Positions 1 to 9,005 of a stretch of 64,000 nucleotides of DNA are shown here, in pieces. The stretch's first letter is position 1, and every line of letters starts with the position of its first letter. The DNA is taken from contig QOPG01000002.1 of NCBI GenBank assembly GCA_003331585.1, positions 1-64,000 on the forward strand. The letters run 5' to 3'. Below the pieces are notes generated by a model that ran no database searches, had not been told where the DNA came from, and worked only from the letters and a program-made list of their open reading frames with translations. Origin of the DNA: Gammaproteobacteria bacterium (lineage in GTDB: Bacteria; Pseudomonadota; Gammaproteobacteria; Steroidobacterales; Woeseiaceae). A program made the translations under genes and the position numbers.

Positions 1-1
1 T

Positions 2-1450
2 CCAGGAACTATAGGTGGTGCAGCACTGCAAAATATAAGCCCAGAAATAATTGAAAGAATTGAAATTGTTAAAGGCGCTAGATCTTCCTTATACGGAACC
101 GATGCAATTGGAGGTGTGATAAATGTTATCACTAAAAAAGTAAACTCCAGTTCCATTAATACGAGTGTGGGTTATGGTTCATTTAATAATCGAACCGCTT
201 TGATGGATTTAGGTTATGCAAATCAATCATCTGAACTTGGAGTAACAATAAACTCAAATCAGACAGATGGTTATGCGATCAGAACTGACAGTGACACTAA
301 AAGAGGATATGAAAATTTAACCTCAAATGCTTATTACAAACAAAAATTCAGTAGCAGTGATATTGCCATGAGGTATTGGAGATCAGAAGGAAAAGTTGAG
401 TATCTGGATTTCTTTTTATCTCCTCTTGATCAAGATTATTTAAACGAAAGTACTGCATTTGAAATAAATAATGTAATCTCCGATCAATTCAAGAGTAAAA
501 TTCTTTTAAGTCATATCAAGGATGATATTAAACAAAACCAATCAACAGATTATGTCACCTCCAAACGTAATGTATTTGACGCTCAATTAGATTTCAGCAT
601 AGAAAAACATAATATTGCCGCAGGAATCTATATAAGCGATGAAGAGGCAGCAAGTTTCGCATGGGGATCAGGATATACAGAAGACACAAGATCAGAGGAA
701 TTCTTTATTCAAGACAGCATTATTGAGGGAAAACATAGAGTATTTATTGCGACTCGATACATAGATCATGAGACTTTTGGTGATGAGATTGTCTGGAATG
801 CTGAGTATGGATTTGATTTAAACGATCGTATATCTTTTTCAGGCTCATCAGGAAGTGGTTTCAGAGCCCCTGATGCAACTGATCGATTTGGCTTTGGTGG
901 AAATATAAATTTACTTCCTGAAGAATCAAATGATATTCAACTTAGTGCTTCATTCAAAAAAAATGATAACTCCTCTTACAAATTTGAAATTTTTGATACT
1001 CAGATAAGCAATCTCATCGAGTACGATATGAATGCAAATAAAATGCAAAATATCGGTCGCGCTTCAATGAAAGGTATGCAAATTGGTTATCAATATACGG
1101 ATGATATATATGTATTTAGAGCTGATGTAATTAATCAAAGAGCTAAAAATGACATTACAAATAGCGATCTTTTGAGAAGAGCAGATCAAAGTCTCACACT
1201 GAATATATCTAGAAAATTTAATGAGAATATCTTCGGTTTGTCACTTCTTGCAAGTGGAGAAAGAAAAGACTTTGGTGTCACACTTCCTGGCTATGCTATT
1301 GTTAACTTAACTGCAAAACTTAAGGTAACCAGTAACTTATCAATTAATGCTCAAATTGAGAATATTACGGATAAAGATTACCAAACTGCGTCAAATTATA
1401 GAATGCAAGGCGCAAGTGTATTTATTGATTTAACTTATAACTGGCAATGA
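2..1450 (+). CDS. btuB: TonB-dependent corrinoid receptor, BtuB-like (5' end outside window)
   Basis: This is the C-terminal part of an outer-membrane TonB-dependent receptor. The reading frame is open from base 2, upstream of the first in-frame GTG at 116, so the gene starts outside the window. The first visible residues carry the plug-domain signature IERIEIVKG...SSLYGTDAIGGVINVIT, close to BtuB. The remaining ~440 residues alternate as beta-strands and end in a C-terminal strand (VFIDLTYNWQ). The next two recognisable transport or cofactor genes are a cobalamin adenosyltransferase and btuF, which supports vitamin B12 as the ligand. A related receptor for another chelate is possible but less likely. 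A cobalamin riboswitch could lie upstream but is not in view. Confidence 0.85.
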   Translation, partial: PGTIGGAALQNISPEIIERIEIVKGARSSLYGTDAIGGVINVITKKVNSSSINTSVGYGSFNNRTALMDLGYANQSSELGVTINSNQTDGYAIRTDSDTKRGYENLTSNAYYKQKFSSSDIAMRYWRSEGKVEYLDFFLSPLDQDYLNESTAFEINNVISDQFKSKILLSHIKDDIKQNQSTDYVTSKRNVFDAQLDFSIEKHNIAAGIYISDEEAASFAWGSGYTEDTRSEEFFIQDSIIEGKHRVFIATRYIDHETFGDEIVWNAEYGFDLNDRISFSGSSGSGFRAPDATDRFGFGGNINLLPEESNDIQLSASFKKNDNSSYKFEIFDTQISNLIEYDMNANKMQNIGRASMKGMQIGYQYTDDIYVFRADVINQRAKNDITNSDLLRRADQSLTLNISRKFNENIFGLSLLASGERKDFGVTLPGYAIVNLTAKLKVTSNLSINAQIENITDKDYQTASNYRMQGASVFIDLTYNWQ

Positions 1451-1460
1451 GAGTAAGATA

Positions 1461-2021
1461 TTGGGAAATAGATTAAGCAAAATTTATACCAAAACTGGTG
1501 ATGATGGTACAACTGGCTTAGGCGATGGAAGTCGTATTCAAAAAGATGCACTCAGAGTTGAAGCATACGGAACAGTTGATGAGGTAAACAGTGCAATTGG
1601 TATTGTCCTATCTAACGATCAAATACCGGAAAAAGTAAGGGAATCACTTGTATGTGTTCAACATGATCTTTTTGACCTAGGTAGTGAACTTTGTATTCCT
1701 AATTACGAAGTAATAACCGAGGAATTCACTAAAAATCTTGAAGAATATCTCGATCATTTTAATGATTCTTTACCTGCCTTGAAAGAATTCATATTACCCG
1801 GAGGAAGTCCAGCGACAGCTCATTGCCACCTTGCCAGAACAATTACTCGAAGAGCAGAAAGACGTGTTACTTCACTAATGAAATCAGAAGAAATTCGAAT
1901 AGAGGTTTTGCATTATTTAAACCGCTTATCTGATTTGCTTTTTGTAATTGCTAGAGTGATAGCCCGAAATGAAAATAAGCAAGAGATTCTATGGGATAGG
2001 AAAAATATCAATAAAAAATAG
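1461..2021 (+). CDS. pduO: PduO-type cob(I)alamin adenosyltransferase
   Basis: This enzyme adenosylates reduced corrinoids using ATP to make adenosylcobalamin. The N-terminus MGNRLSKIYTKTGDDGTTGL is the canonical PduO-type start with the ATP-binding loop. RVEAYGTVDEVNSAIG and the later RRAERRV and LNRLSDLLF segments also match this three-helix family. It has the usual length of ~186 residues. The start is TTG at 1461, fixed by the conserved N-terminus. It lies 10 nt after the BtuB-like gene, so the two are probably cotranscribed. This family is unrelated to BtuR/CobA-type enzymes. Confidence 0.92.
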   Translation: MGNRLSKIYTKTGDDGTTGLGDGSRIQKDALRVEAYGTVDEVNSAIGIVLSNDQIPEKVRESLVCVQHDLFDLGSELCIPNYEVITEEFTKNLEEYLDHFNDSLPALKEFILPGGSPATAHCHLARTITRRAERRVTSLMKSEEIRIEVLHYLNRLSDLLFVIARVIARNENKQEILWDRKNINKK

Positions 2022-2043
2022 GGCTCAACCATAAGTATAAATT

Positions 2044-2910
2044 TTATAGTTTTGATCTAGCTTGTTCTAATTTAGAGCAAATTTCTTTGCCAGCATTAAC
2101 TAATCCAGAAGTCGGTCTTTCTAACTCCCTTGCATTTAAATAAAATAAATTATCCAATTTTATTGCCGACATATTTTCGAATTTTTCCCATATCTTAAGT
2201 TTCATTTTATTAGAAGCCACATCTCTACTTAAGATGACTTCTGGATCCCTGGAAACTACGGATTCCTCAGAAATTGATGGAGCAGTTTGTTTTACATCTG
2301 AAAAAATATTAATTCCACCACAAATATCAATGACCTCACTAATAAAATGAGATCCTCCAATAGTAAAAATTGGTTTTTCATCTATTTGAAAAAAAACCCT
2401 TAATTTTTTCTTTTTTTGATAAGTATCTTTTAGATATTTAATGCCTGTTTTAAACTCATTAGCAATTTTTTTAGCCTCGTTTTTTTTCCCAACGACGTCA
2501 CCCAATAACAATATAGATGAAGCTATATCCTCAAGATTTTTAGATTTAATAATTTTCACTTTAAATCCTAAATTGACTAGCTCATCCACAATATTTCGTG
2601 GTGTCCCGCTTTCCCAAGCCAGAATAATATCTGGTTCTAAAATAGTGATTTTCTCAATATCCAATACAAAAGCATCTCCTATATTAGGTAAGTTTTTTAA
2701 CTCTTCAGGAAAGTCGGTATATGCACTGACACCAACCAAAGTATTCAATGCACCAAGATTGAACAACATTTCAGCTAAGTGAGGAGATAAAGTGATAACT
2801 CTGCTCGCATTATTTTCAATAATAGATTCCTCTTTTTTTGAATTCTCACTAGTGCAAGACGCCATTATAAATAGAAGAAAAATACACAACTTATAAAAAT
2901 TACTAGACAT
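2044..2910 (-). CDS. btuF: BtuF, cobalamin-binding lipoprotein
   Basis: This is the helical-backbone metal-receptor protein of the B12 ABC importer. A signal sequence ends in a lipobox (IMASC, Cys19), so it is probably a lipoprotein. The body shows the BtuF pattern: SPHLAEMLFNLGA, VGVSAYTDFPEE, LPNIGDAFVLDIEKI and PDIILAWESGTP. It has 288 residues. It is convergent with the adenosyltransferase gene and follows ampD by 9 nt on the same strand. No btuC or btuD partner is in the window. The BtuF-specific WESG motif makes iron-siderophore binding less likely. Confidence 0.88.
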   Translation of the reverse strand: MSSNFYKLCIFLLFIMASCTSENSKKEESIIENNASRVITLSPHLAEMLFNLGALNTLVGVSAYTDFPEELKNLPNIGDAFVLDIEKITILEPDIILAWESGTPRNIVDELVNLGFKVKIIKSKNLEDIASSILLLGDVVGKKNEAKKIANEFKTGIKYLKDTYQKKKKLRVFFQIDEKPIFTIGGSHFISEVIDICGGINIFSDVKQTAPSISEESVVSRDPEVILSRDVASNKMKLKIWEKFENMSAIKLDNLFYLNARELERPTSGLVNAGKEICSKLEQARSKL

Positions 2911-2919
2911 TATTGTTAT

Positions 2920-3510
2920 TTATCCCCCAATCAAATGATCGTATAATTTACACCAGTCAAATGCAGGCCCTGGATCCGTTTTTCTCAATGGTGCAATATC
3001 ACTGTGAGCCACAACATCTCTCGGGGTAATATGGGGATATAAATTAAATAATGCGTTTAACGTTTTAGCTAATTTTATATATTGAATATCCTCATAAATA
3101 GTGTGGTCCTCGCCCTCTAACTCAATACCAATTGAAAAATCATTACAATTATTTTTCCCTTTGAATTCTGACTTACCGGCGTGCCAAGCTCTTTTATCAA
3201 AAGGAACAAACTGCGTTATAACGCCCTTTCTGTTAATTAATAGATGTGCTGAAACTCTCATTTGTCCAATTTGCTTAAAATAATGATGTTTATTCTGGTC
3301 TAAGGTATTCAAAAAAAGATTCCTGATGTAATCACCACCGAATACACCAGGAGGAAGGCTAATCCCATGAATTACTATAATTTCAGGCTTGCATTCTTTT
3401 GGTCTATCATCCTGATTTGGAGAATCTATGAATTCGCATGAGCTTAGATGAAAATTTTTTTTATTAACCCAGAAAAGATCGTCATTATCTGATTCAGCTA
3501 TGCCATTCAT
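2920..3510 (-). CDS. ampD: AmpD, 1,6-anhydro-N-acetylmuramoyl-L-alanine amidase
   Basis: This cytosolic zinc amidase recycles peptidoglycan by cleaving anhydro-muropeptides. The family pattern is continuous: IVIHGISLPPGVFGGDYI, RVSAHLLINRKG, FDKRAWHAGKS, CNDFSIGIELEG and AHSDIAPLRKTDPGPAFDW. The zinc ligands are the His of VIHGIS, the His of AHSDIAP and the Asp of KTDPGP. It is 196 residues long, starts at ATG, and has no signal peptide, as expected for AmpD. It lies directly upstream of btuF on the same strand, probably in a two-gene transcript. Confidence 0.95.
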   Translation of the reverse strand: MNGIAESDNDDLFWVNKKNFHLSSCEFIDSPNQDDRPKECKPEIIVIHGISLPPGVFGGDYIRNLFLNTLDQNKHHYFKQIGQMRVSAHLLINRKGVITQFVPFDKRAWHAGKSEFKGKNNCNDFSIGIELEGEDHTIYEDIQYIKLAKTLNALFNLYPHITPRDVVAHSDIAPLRKTDPGPAFDWCKLYDHLIGG

Positions 3511-3587
3511 AGAGGAATGATATAATAGTTACTTTTTTTCATATAGAAAATTTTCATCAAAGCGCCAAATAAATAATTAACATTTTT

Positions 3588-4343
3588 ATGACCAAGCATC
3601 GTTTATACATTGATTCAACAATTATTGTTGGAAATGAAATTCATCTAAGAATGGATAGGATGCACTATATTGTGAATGTTCTTAGATTAACTATTGATGA
3701 CAGCTTGATAATTTTCAATGGCAGCGGTCATGAATATTTTGCAGAAATTATTGAAATTAATAAAAAGTACGTAACGCTTATACCCAGAGAATTAACTTAT
3801 TATGAAAAACCCTCTCCTCGCACTATTCGTATTGGGCAGTGCTTAATTAAAAAATCTAAAATGGACCTAATGCTTCAGAAAACAACTGAATTAGGAGTAA
3901 ACGTTATCGTCCCTCTGGTATCAAAATATTCAGTCATTAAAATTAAAAAAAGTAACGAAAGATTAAAAAAGGATCATTGGGAAAAAATTGCTCGTAGTGC
4001 CTGCGAACAATGTGGTAGAAATTTCATCCCTGAAATTGAGAATCCTAGGTTATTAGATGAATTCATAAACGAAAAAAGCAGTAACTTTAAAATTATTCTC
4101 GATCCCACGTCCTCAAAAACTTTTAATGAAATTAACCCACAAGATAGAAACATTGATATTTTGATTGGTCCAGAAGGTGGATTTCATAACAGAGAAATCG
4201 AAGTTGCTGGTAGAAATAAATTTGTGCGTGTTTCAATGGGACCAAGAATATTGAGAGCAGAAACGGCCGCCATTAGTGCAATATCAATTATTCAGTCTCT
4301 CTGGGGCGATATGAGTGCTGACTTCCCCCTCAAGAAACGATAG
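3588..4343 (+). CDS. rsmE: RsmE, 16S rRNA m3U1498 methyltransferase
   Basis: This SPOUT-family enzyme methylates N3 of U1498 in 16S rRNA using SAM. The C-terminal knot carries IGPEGGF and GPRILRAETAAISAISIIQ, both diagnostic for RsmE. The middle has KMDLMLQKTTELGV and the Ser/Lys/Cys-rich EQCGRNF segment. The N-terminus is a PUA-like RNA-binding part. It is 251 residues long. The rsmE-gshB-ruvX order is typical of gammaproteobacteria. It opens the forward housekeeping run. Confidence 0.95.
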   Translation: MTKHRLYIDSTIIVGNEIHLRMDRMHYIVNVLRLTIDDSLIIFNGSGHEYFAEIIEINKKYVTLIPRELTYYEKPSPRTIRIGQCLIKKSKMDLMLQKTTELGVNVIVPLVSKYSVIKIKKSNERLKKDHWEKIARSACEQCGRNFIPEIENPRLLDEFINEKSSNFKIILDPTSSKTFNEINPQDRNIDILIGPEGGFHNREIEVAGRNKFVRVSMGPRILRAETAAISAISIIQSLWGDMSADFPLKKR

Positions 4344-4377
4344 GATTAATCAAACAAAAACATTTTGGATCTTAATT

Positions 4378-5331
4378 ATGAAAGCATCAAAATATAAATT
4401 AGGTATTGTCATGGATCCGATATCTGAGATAAACCCAAAAAAAGATAGCTCTTTTGCGATGTTGCTTGAAGCTAAGAAGCGAGGCTATGAAATTTTTTAT
4501 ATGGAACAGAGAGATATTAAATTAACTGACGGTATACCTACTGCTGATTCAACTGTTATTGATGTTTTCGATAAAAGTGAACCATGGTTTGAATTTAAAG
4601 AGAAATTATCGATTAATTTAAATGAATTAGAAGTTATATTGATGCGAAAAGATCCGCCTTTTGATATGGAATTTATTTATACCACATATATTCTAGAAAA
4701 AGCTGAAAAAGAGGGTGTGCTTGTTGTGAATAAGCCTCAATCTCTAAGAGATATGAATGAAAAAGTTTATACAACTTGGTTTCCAGAATGCACCCCACCA
4801 TCTTTGATAACCAGATCCATGGTCGAAATAAAATCTTTTCTCAAGGAGTATAAAAAAATTGTTGTTAAGCCTCTGGATGGAATGGGCGGTAAATCTATTT
4901 TTGTAATTGATTTAAACGATGGAAATGCAAATGTAATATTAGAGACAATTACAGATTATGGTAATCGCTTTGCCATGGCTCAATTATATATACCTGAAAT
5001 TAAAGAAGGCGATAAAAGAATTCTTCTTATTGACGGTGAACCGGTTCCGTTTGCATTAGCTAGGGTTCCTTCGGCAGATGATAATCGAGGAAATCTCGTT
5101 ATGGGCGCGACTGGAGAAGGCAGAGATCTTACAGAAAATGATAAATTAATTTGCAAAGCAATTTCTGCAACTTTGAAAAAGAAAGGAGTGTTATTCTGTG
5201 GTATTGATGTTATCGGTAACTATCTCACAGAAATTAATTCTACTAGCCCAACTGGAATAAGAGAACTGGATAACATCTTCCAATTAAACATTTCAAAAGA
5301 TCTATTTGATGTTATCGAAACTAAAATATGA
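4378..5331 (+). CDS. gshB: Glutathione synthetase
   Basis: This ATP-grasp ligase joins gamma-glutamylcysteine and glycine. The start is taken as ATG at 4378, giving MKASKYKLGIVMDPI and 317 residues, the same size as the E. coli enzyme. A longer in-frame version from 4315 would add 21 residues that overlap rsmE and have no family counterpart. Recognisable blocks are RKDPPFDMEF, NKPQSLRDMNEK, VVKPLDGMGGKSIF and EINSTSPTGIRE. Its stop overlaps the ruvX start by 4 nt (ATGA), so the two are translationally coupled. The yqgE gene that often lies between them is absent. Confidence 0.95.
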   Translation: MKASKYKLGIVMDPISEINPKKDSSFAMLLEAKKRGYEIFYMEQRDIKLTDGIPTADSTVIDVFDKSEPWFEFKEKLSINLNELEVILMRKDPPFDMEFIYTTYILEKAEKEGVLVVNKPQSLRDMNEKVYTTWFPECTPPSLITRSMVEIKSFLKEYKKIVVKPLDGMGGKSIFVIDLNDGNANVILETITDYGNRFAMAQLYIPEIKEGDKRILLIDGEPVPFALARVPSADDNRGNLVMGATGEGRDLTENDKLICKAISATLKKKGVLFCGIDVIGNYLTEINSTSPTGIRELDNIFQLNISKDLFDVIETKI

Positions 5332-5756
5332 AGAAAACTTCTGTTGTTATTGCGTTTGATTTTGGATTGAAAAGAATTGGGTGTGCGATCGGACAAAATC
5401 TCACGAATACAGCCAATCCTCTTGGAACAATATCCAATTCCAGAAGCGGTATAGATTGGAATAGAATCGAACAATGGATTGAAGAATGGCAACCGGATAA
5501 ATTGATTATTGGGAAAACTAAAAAAGCTGATGGCTCAAAATCTGATCTAGATGAGGCAATAAATATTTTCGCTAATAAATTAAGAAAGAAAAATATCCCA
5601 GTAGATTATGTAGATGAAGCCAGAAGCTCAATCGAAGCCCGGGAAATACTTAAAATAAAACGTAGAATTGGATCAAATAAAAAAATCAAAAAAGAAATGA
5701 TTGACGCAATTTCTGCATCAATCATAGCTGAAAGATGGCTTAAATATAATAATTAA
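5328..5756 (+). CDS. ruvX: RuvX/YqgF, RNase H-fold pre-16S rRNA nuclease
   Basis: This small RNase H-like nuclease (142 residues) is implicated in 5' maturation of 16S rRNA and was formerly annotated as a putative Holliday-junction resolvase. The first acidic motif is AFDFGLKRIGCAIG. The second region is PDKLIIGKTKKADG, and the third is DEARSSIEAREIL followed by the conserved IDAISASIIAERWL. The start codon overlaps the gshB stop by 4 nt. pyrB follows after 58 nt, a typical gammaproteobacterial order. Confidence 0.93.
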   Translation: MKKTSVVIAFDFGLKRIGCAIGQNLTNTANPLGTISNSRSGIDWNRIEQWIEEWQPDKLIIGKTKKADGSKSDLDEAINIFANKLRKKNIPVDYVDEARSSIEAREILKIKRRIGSNKKIKKEMIDAISASIIAERWLKYNN

Positions 5757-5814
5757 TTTAAGCTTCCACTCTTAATAAGTTTTATTTACATTAATAAGAA
5801 ATCGAGAAAATCTG

Positions 5815-6780
5815 ATGCAAAATGAATCACAAATTCAACTCGGTCAGGATGGAAGGTTACGTCACTTATTGACATTAGAAGATTTAAATAAAAATATAAT
5901 CGAAAATATACTGCACACAGCAAAAAGATTTGTTATTTCTAAAAAAATTTCAGAAAAAGAAAAAAAGATCTTTCAGAGTAGTACTGTAGCAAATTTATTT
6001 TTTGAGCCAAGCACAAGAACTCGTGGCTCGTTTGAGATTGCTTCAAAATTACTGGGATGCAACTCAATTAATATTGACATAAAAAATTCCTCAGAAAAAA
6101 AAGGTGAAACACTGCTTGATACCGTTAAAACAATACAATCGCTCGGGGTAAATTTCTTAATAGTAAGACACAGTGAAAGTGGCTCACTTAATTTAATAAC
6201 GCAAGAGATTGGCGATAAATGCATAGTTATAAATGCTGGTGAGGCAAACGTATCTCACCCCACTCAGGGCCTTCTTGATCTTTTGACGATCAGCCAAACA
6301 AAAAAAAGCTTTAATAATCTTATCGTTACAATTATAGGGGATATTTCACACTCAAGAGTAGCTCGATCAACAATTCATGGATTGACGACAATGGGAGTAA
6401 AGGAAATAAGACTAGTAGCCCCAGAAGAGTTTTCAGTAATAGAGAGAATTACACCGATATGTAAAAATTTCGAAAATATTGATGAAGGATTATTGGATGC
6501 AAATGTGGTGATGGCTCTCAGAATACAACACGAGAGAATTAAAAACTCCAAGAAAATAAAAGCGCTAAATAATTATTTTGAAAACTTCGGTCTTACACAA
6601 AAAAGAATGAAGTTGGCATCTCCTGATGCAATAATTATGCATCCTGGACCAATGAATAGAGATGTAGAGATCGAATCTTCGCTCGCCGATGGATCTCAAT
6701 CTGTTATTTTACAGCAAGTTGCAAATGGGGTTGCGATCAGGATGGCATTATTAATGGAATTATTAACACAACATGATTGA
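5815..6780 (+). CDS. pyrB: Aspartate carbamoyltransferase, catalytic chain
   Basis: This enzyme catalyses the second step of de novo pyrimidine synthesis, carbamoyl phosphate plus aspartate to carbamoyl-aspartate. The carbamoyl-phosphate loop FEPSTRTRGSFE is at residues 63-74, HPTQ at 148-151 and MHPGPMNRDVEI near 275. It is 321 residues long. No regulatory chain (pyrI) or pyrC-like pseudo-subunit follows. The 3' end overlaps yggS by 8 nt. The next pathway enzyme, dihydroorotase, is encoded ~51 kb away in this window. Confidence 0.95.
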   Translation: MQNESQIQLGQDGRLRHLLTLEDLNKNIIENILHTAKRFVISKKISEKEKKIFQSSTVANLFFEPSTRTRGSFEIASKLLGCNSINIDIKNSSEKKGETLLDTVKTIQSLGVNFLIVRHSESGSLNLITQEIGDKCIVINAGEANVSHPTQGLLDLLTISQTKKSFNNLIVTIIGDISHSRVARSTIHGLTTMGVKEIRLVAPEEFSVIERITPICKNFENIDEGLLDANVVMALRIQHERIKNSKKIKALNNYFENFGLTQKRMKLASPDAIIMHPGPMNRDVEIESSLADGSQSVILQQVANGVAIRMALLMELLTQHD

Positions 6781-7456
6781 ACAAAATTATAATCATATTC
6801 AAAAATTAATTTGCACTGCCAAGACTCAGTACAACAGAGAAAATGAAAATATATCTCTATTAGCAGTGAGCAAAAAACAGCCACTTACTGCAATTAAAGA
6901 AGCTTACAATCTTGGTCAACTCGACTTTGGTGAAAATTTTGTTCAAGAAGGTGTAGAGAAAATAAAAGAACTCAATAATAAAAATATAAATTGGCATTTC
7001 ATTGGACATATACAGAGCAATAAAACACGTCTGATTAGTGAAAATTTTGACTGGGTACATACGGTAGATAGAATTAAGATTGCAGAGAGATTAAGTAAAC
7101 AGAGACCAGAACATGCCAATAATCTTAATATTTGCATTCAAATTAACGTAGATGATGAGAAAACTAAATCAGGAATAGATATCAAAAATGTTTTTGATTT
7201 GTGCTATGTAATTGATGAACTACCAAATCTAAATTTGAGAGGTTTAATGTGTCTTCCAATGACAAGATCGGACCATGAACAACAAAGGCAACCATTTAAG
7301 GTGCTAAAAAAACTATACGAACATCTCAATAAAGAAAGATTTCATTTGGACACATTGTCAATGGGAATGACCAATGATTTTAGTGCAGCAATTCAAGAGG
7401 GTTCAACAATAATCCGAATTGGAACGGCTCTGTTTGGCCCAAGAGATAAATCTTGA
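6773..7456 (+). CDS. yggS: YggS/PLPBP, PLP homeostasis protein
   Basis: This alanine-racemase-fold protein binds PLP and buffers vitamin B6 and amino-acid pools without known catalysis. It has LLAVSKKQP with the PLP lysine, then DFGENFVQEGVEKI, NWHFIGHIQSNK, VHTVDRIKIAERL, LNICIQIN and the terminal SMGMTNDFSAAI...IRIGTALFG. It is 227 residues long and starts inside the end of pyrB. In many gammaproteobacteria proC lies between yggS and yggT. Here proC is missing and yggT follows directly. Confidence 0.94.
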   Translation: MIEQNYNHIQKLICTAKTQYNRENENISLLAVSKKQPLTAIKEAYNLGQLDFGENFVQEGVEKIKELNNKNINWHFIGHIQSNKTRLISENFDWVHTVDRIKIAERLSKQRPEHANNLNICIQINVDDEKTKSGIDIKNVFDLCYVIDELPNLNLRGLMCLPMTRSDHEQQRQPFKVLKKLYEHLNKERFHLDTLSMGMTNDFSAAIQEGSTIIRIGTALFGPRDKS

Positions 7457-7515
7457 ATAAAGAAAATTAACCCATAGATCTAAACGATGATCCAAATATT
7501 AAACAAAGAAAACAG

Positions 7516-8064
7516 ATGAAAGATGCATTGTATTTTTTAACCCAAACAATTGGAAATTTAGTTGTACTGATTTTTATTTTGAGATTTTGGTTGCCAATAT
7601 TTAGAGTAGATTTTAGAAACCCGATATCTCAATCAGTATTAAAATTTACATCACCAATTGTTAATAAAGCCAGAAGATTTATACCTTCTTTTGGTCAAAT
7701 TGACACCTCAGTTATTCTTGTGACTTTTTCTATACAATCTTTATTAATTTTTATGTTATTAACTATCTCTCAAAATACCGTAGACTTTTCATTGGTATTG
7801 ATAGCTGCAATTTTTGAACTCGCCCTTTCCAGTGCTAATTTATTTTTTTTAGTAATAATAATTAATGTGCTTTTTAGTTGGATTGCCCCTTATACCTATA
7901 GCCCGTTTAAAACCTTGGTTGAAAATATAGCCGATTCAATACTATCTCCATATAGGAAGATGTTTGGCCCAATTGGAGGACTTGATCTATCTCCCTTGTT
8001 TGCAATTATTGCAATCCAAACAATAATGATCTTTCTTAAAAGCTCTGCACCCCTCAATGTTTAG
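7516..8064 (+). CDS. yggT: YggT family integral membrane protein
   Basis: This inner-membrane protein (182 residues) has two tandem YGGT repeats. The first is around residues 5-80, with ILRFWLPIFRVDFRNPISQSV and PIVNKARRFIP. The second is around 100-180, with INVLFSWIAPYTYSPF, SILSPYRKMFGPIGGLDLSPLF and a final membrane helix. Its function is not firmly established, and cell-envelope or osmotic-stress roles have been proposed for the family. It sits between yggS and a DUF4426 gene, a conserved gammaproteobacterial neighbourhood. Confidence 0.9.
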   Translation: MKDALYFLTQTIGNLVVLIFILRFWLPIFRVDFRNPISQSVLKFTSPIVNKARRFIPSFGQIDTSVILVTFSIQSLLIFMLLTISQNTVDFSLVLIAAIFELALSSANLFFLVIIINVLFSWIAPYTYSPFKTLVENIADSILSPYRKMFGPIGGLDLSPLFAIIAIQTIMIFLKSSAPLNV

Positions 8065-8086
8065 TTGATCTTGAAAAATTAAAAAA

Positions 8087-8545
8087 ATGAAAAGATTGCA
8101 CATTACATTTTTCTTTTTAATTATATTATGGGGTTGTGGGGGCGAACAAAAAAAAATTCCACAAGCACAGAGTGCACAAAATAATATTTTCGAAATCAGA
8201 AATCATGTTGTCTATTTGAGCACCAATTACACAGAAGATATCCCTGACGATGTGGCTGAGAAATTCAGAATAGAAAAAAATGAAAATAACATATTACTAA
8301 ATGTATCAATCTTTAAAAAATCAAATAATCAGTCGACAAATGCAAACATTTCTGTGAAGGCAAATAATCTTCTAGGGCAGAGCAAGAAAATACAATCGTT
8401 TGAGATAATTGAAAATGGTAATACTTCATATGCATACCTAAGCTCAATATCTGATCAGGAGACATTGAATTACAATATAGCAATAAATATAGAAAATAAT
8501 ATTAGTAGCACGCTCAAATATTCCAATAAATTTTATGTTGAATGA
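8087..8545 (+). CDS. DUF4426-like lipoprotein
   Basis: This small exported protein (152 residues) has an N-terminal hydrophobic segment ending WGC at Cys17. The Trp before Gly-Cys is atypical for a lipobox, so lipidation is probable but not certain. The mature part has the DUF4426 pattern: FEIRNHVVYLSTNYT, LLNVSIFKK, NLLGQSKKIQSFEI and SDQETLNYNIAI. In pseudomonads and relatives DUF4426 genes lie near yggT and the met genes, which agrees with the position here, 22 nt after yggT. The domain has no established function. The family assignment is from remembered patterns. Confidence 0.7.
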   Translation: MKRLHITFFFLIILWGCGGEQKKIPQAQSAQNNIFEIRNHVVYLSTNYTEDIPDDVAEKFRIEKNENNILLNVSIFKKSNNQSTNANISVKANNLLGQSKKIQSFEIIENGNTSYAYLSSISDQETLNYNIAINIENNISSTLKYSNKFYVE

Positions 8546-8660
8546 TTTTTGGCAATGAGAGTAATAGTTATTTCTTTTTTATTATTATAGGATAATGAGG
8601 TCTTTAAAAAAAACTTCTCCAAGTTAATAGATTTGATGCTTAACTCAGGAAGATAAGTCA

Positions 8661-8999
8661 ATGAAGAGAAAAAAAACAACAGATAAAGAGATGAATAAGC
8701 AGCCAACCAAATCAGAAATATTTAGCCATATTGCCAATGAAACAGGGCTTACAAAGAAAGATATCGCTGCCGTTTTTGACTCAATGACTAATCTCATAAA
8801 GAAGAACATCAGTGGCAGAAAATCTCCAGGAATGTTCACAATACCCAATCTAATCAAAATAAAAATTGCCAAAAGAGCTGCAACTAAAACAAGACAAGGT
8901 ACTAATCCTTTTAATGGAAAAGCAATGACGGTAAAAGGAAAACCAGCAACTAAAGTTATAAAAGTTTCTGCCCTCAAACGTCTCAGAGATATGATTTAG
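8661..8999 (+). CDS. HU-family DNA-binding protein (basic, non-canonical branch)
   Basis: This is a 112-residue basic protein. An HU/IHF fold is suggested by TKSEIFSHIANETGLTKKDIAAVFDSMTNLIKKNI, followed by a beta-arm region (PNLIKIKIAKRAATKTRQGTNPF) and the closing TKVIKVSALKRLRDMI. It resembles the lysine-rich HU-like proteins of some gammaproteobacteria rather than HupA/HupB. The ATG at 8661 is preceded by AGGAAG with 8-nt spacing, which supports this start over the internal ATG at 8691. The gene for a membrane protein with a helix-hairpin-helix domain begins 6 nt downstream, so the two may be cotranscribed. Confidence 0.85.
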   Translation: MKRKKTTDKEMNKQPTKSEIFSHIANETGLTKKDIAAVFDSMTNLIKKNISGRKSPGMFTIPNLIKIKIAKRAATKTRQGTNPFNGKAMTVKGKPATKVIKVSALKRLRDMI

Positions 9000-9005
9000 A
9001 TATAG

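Noticed and set aside
2441-2782. A 113-residue forward reading frame opposite btuF.
   Set aside because: It lies wholly antisense to a well-supported gene and has no recognisable domain.
4315-4377. A longer gshB start at 4315 that overlaps rsmE.
   Set aside because: The extra 21 residues have no counterpart in glutathione synthetases, and the ATG at 4378 gives the normal length.
1442-8564. The 15-base string TGGCAATGAGAGTAA occurs at 1442-1456 and again at 8550-8564.
   Set aside because: A single shared 15-mer is expected by chance in 64 kb of AT-rich DNA. The flanks do not match.
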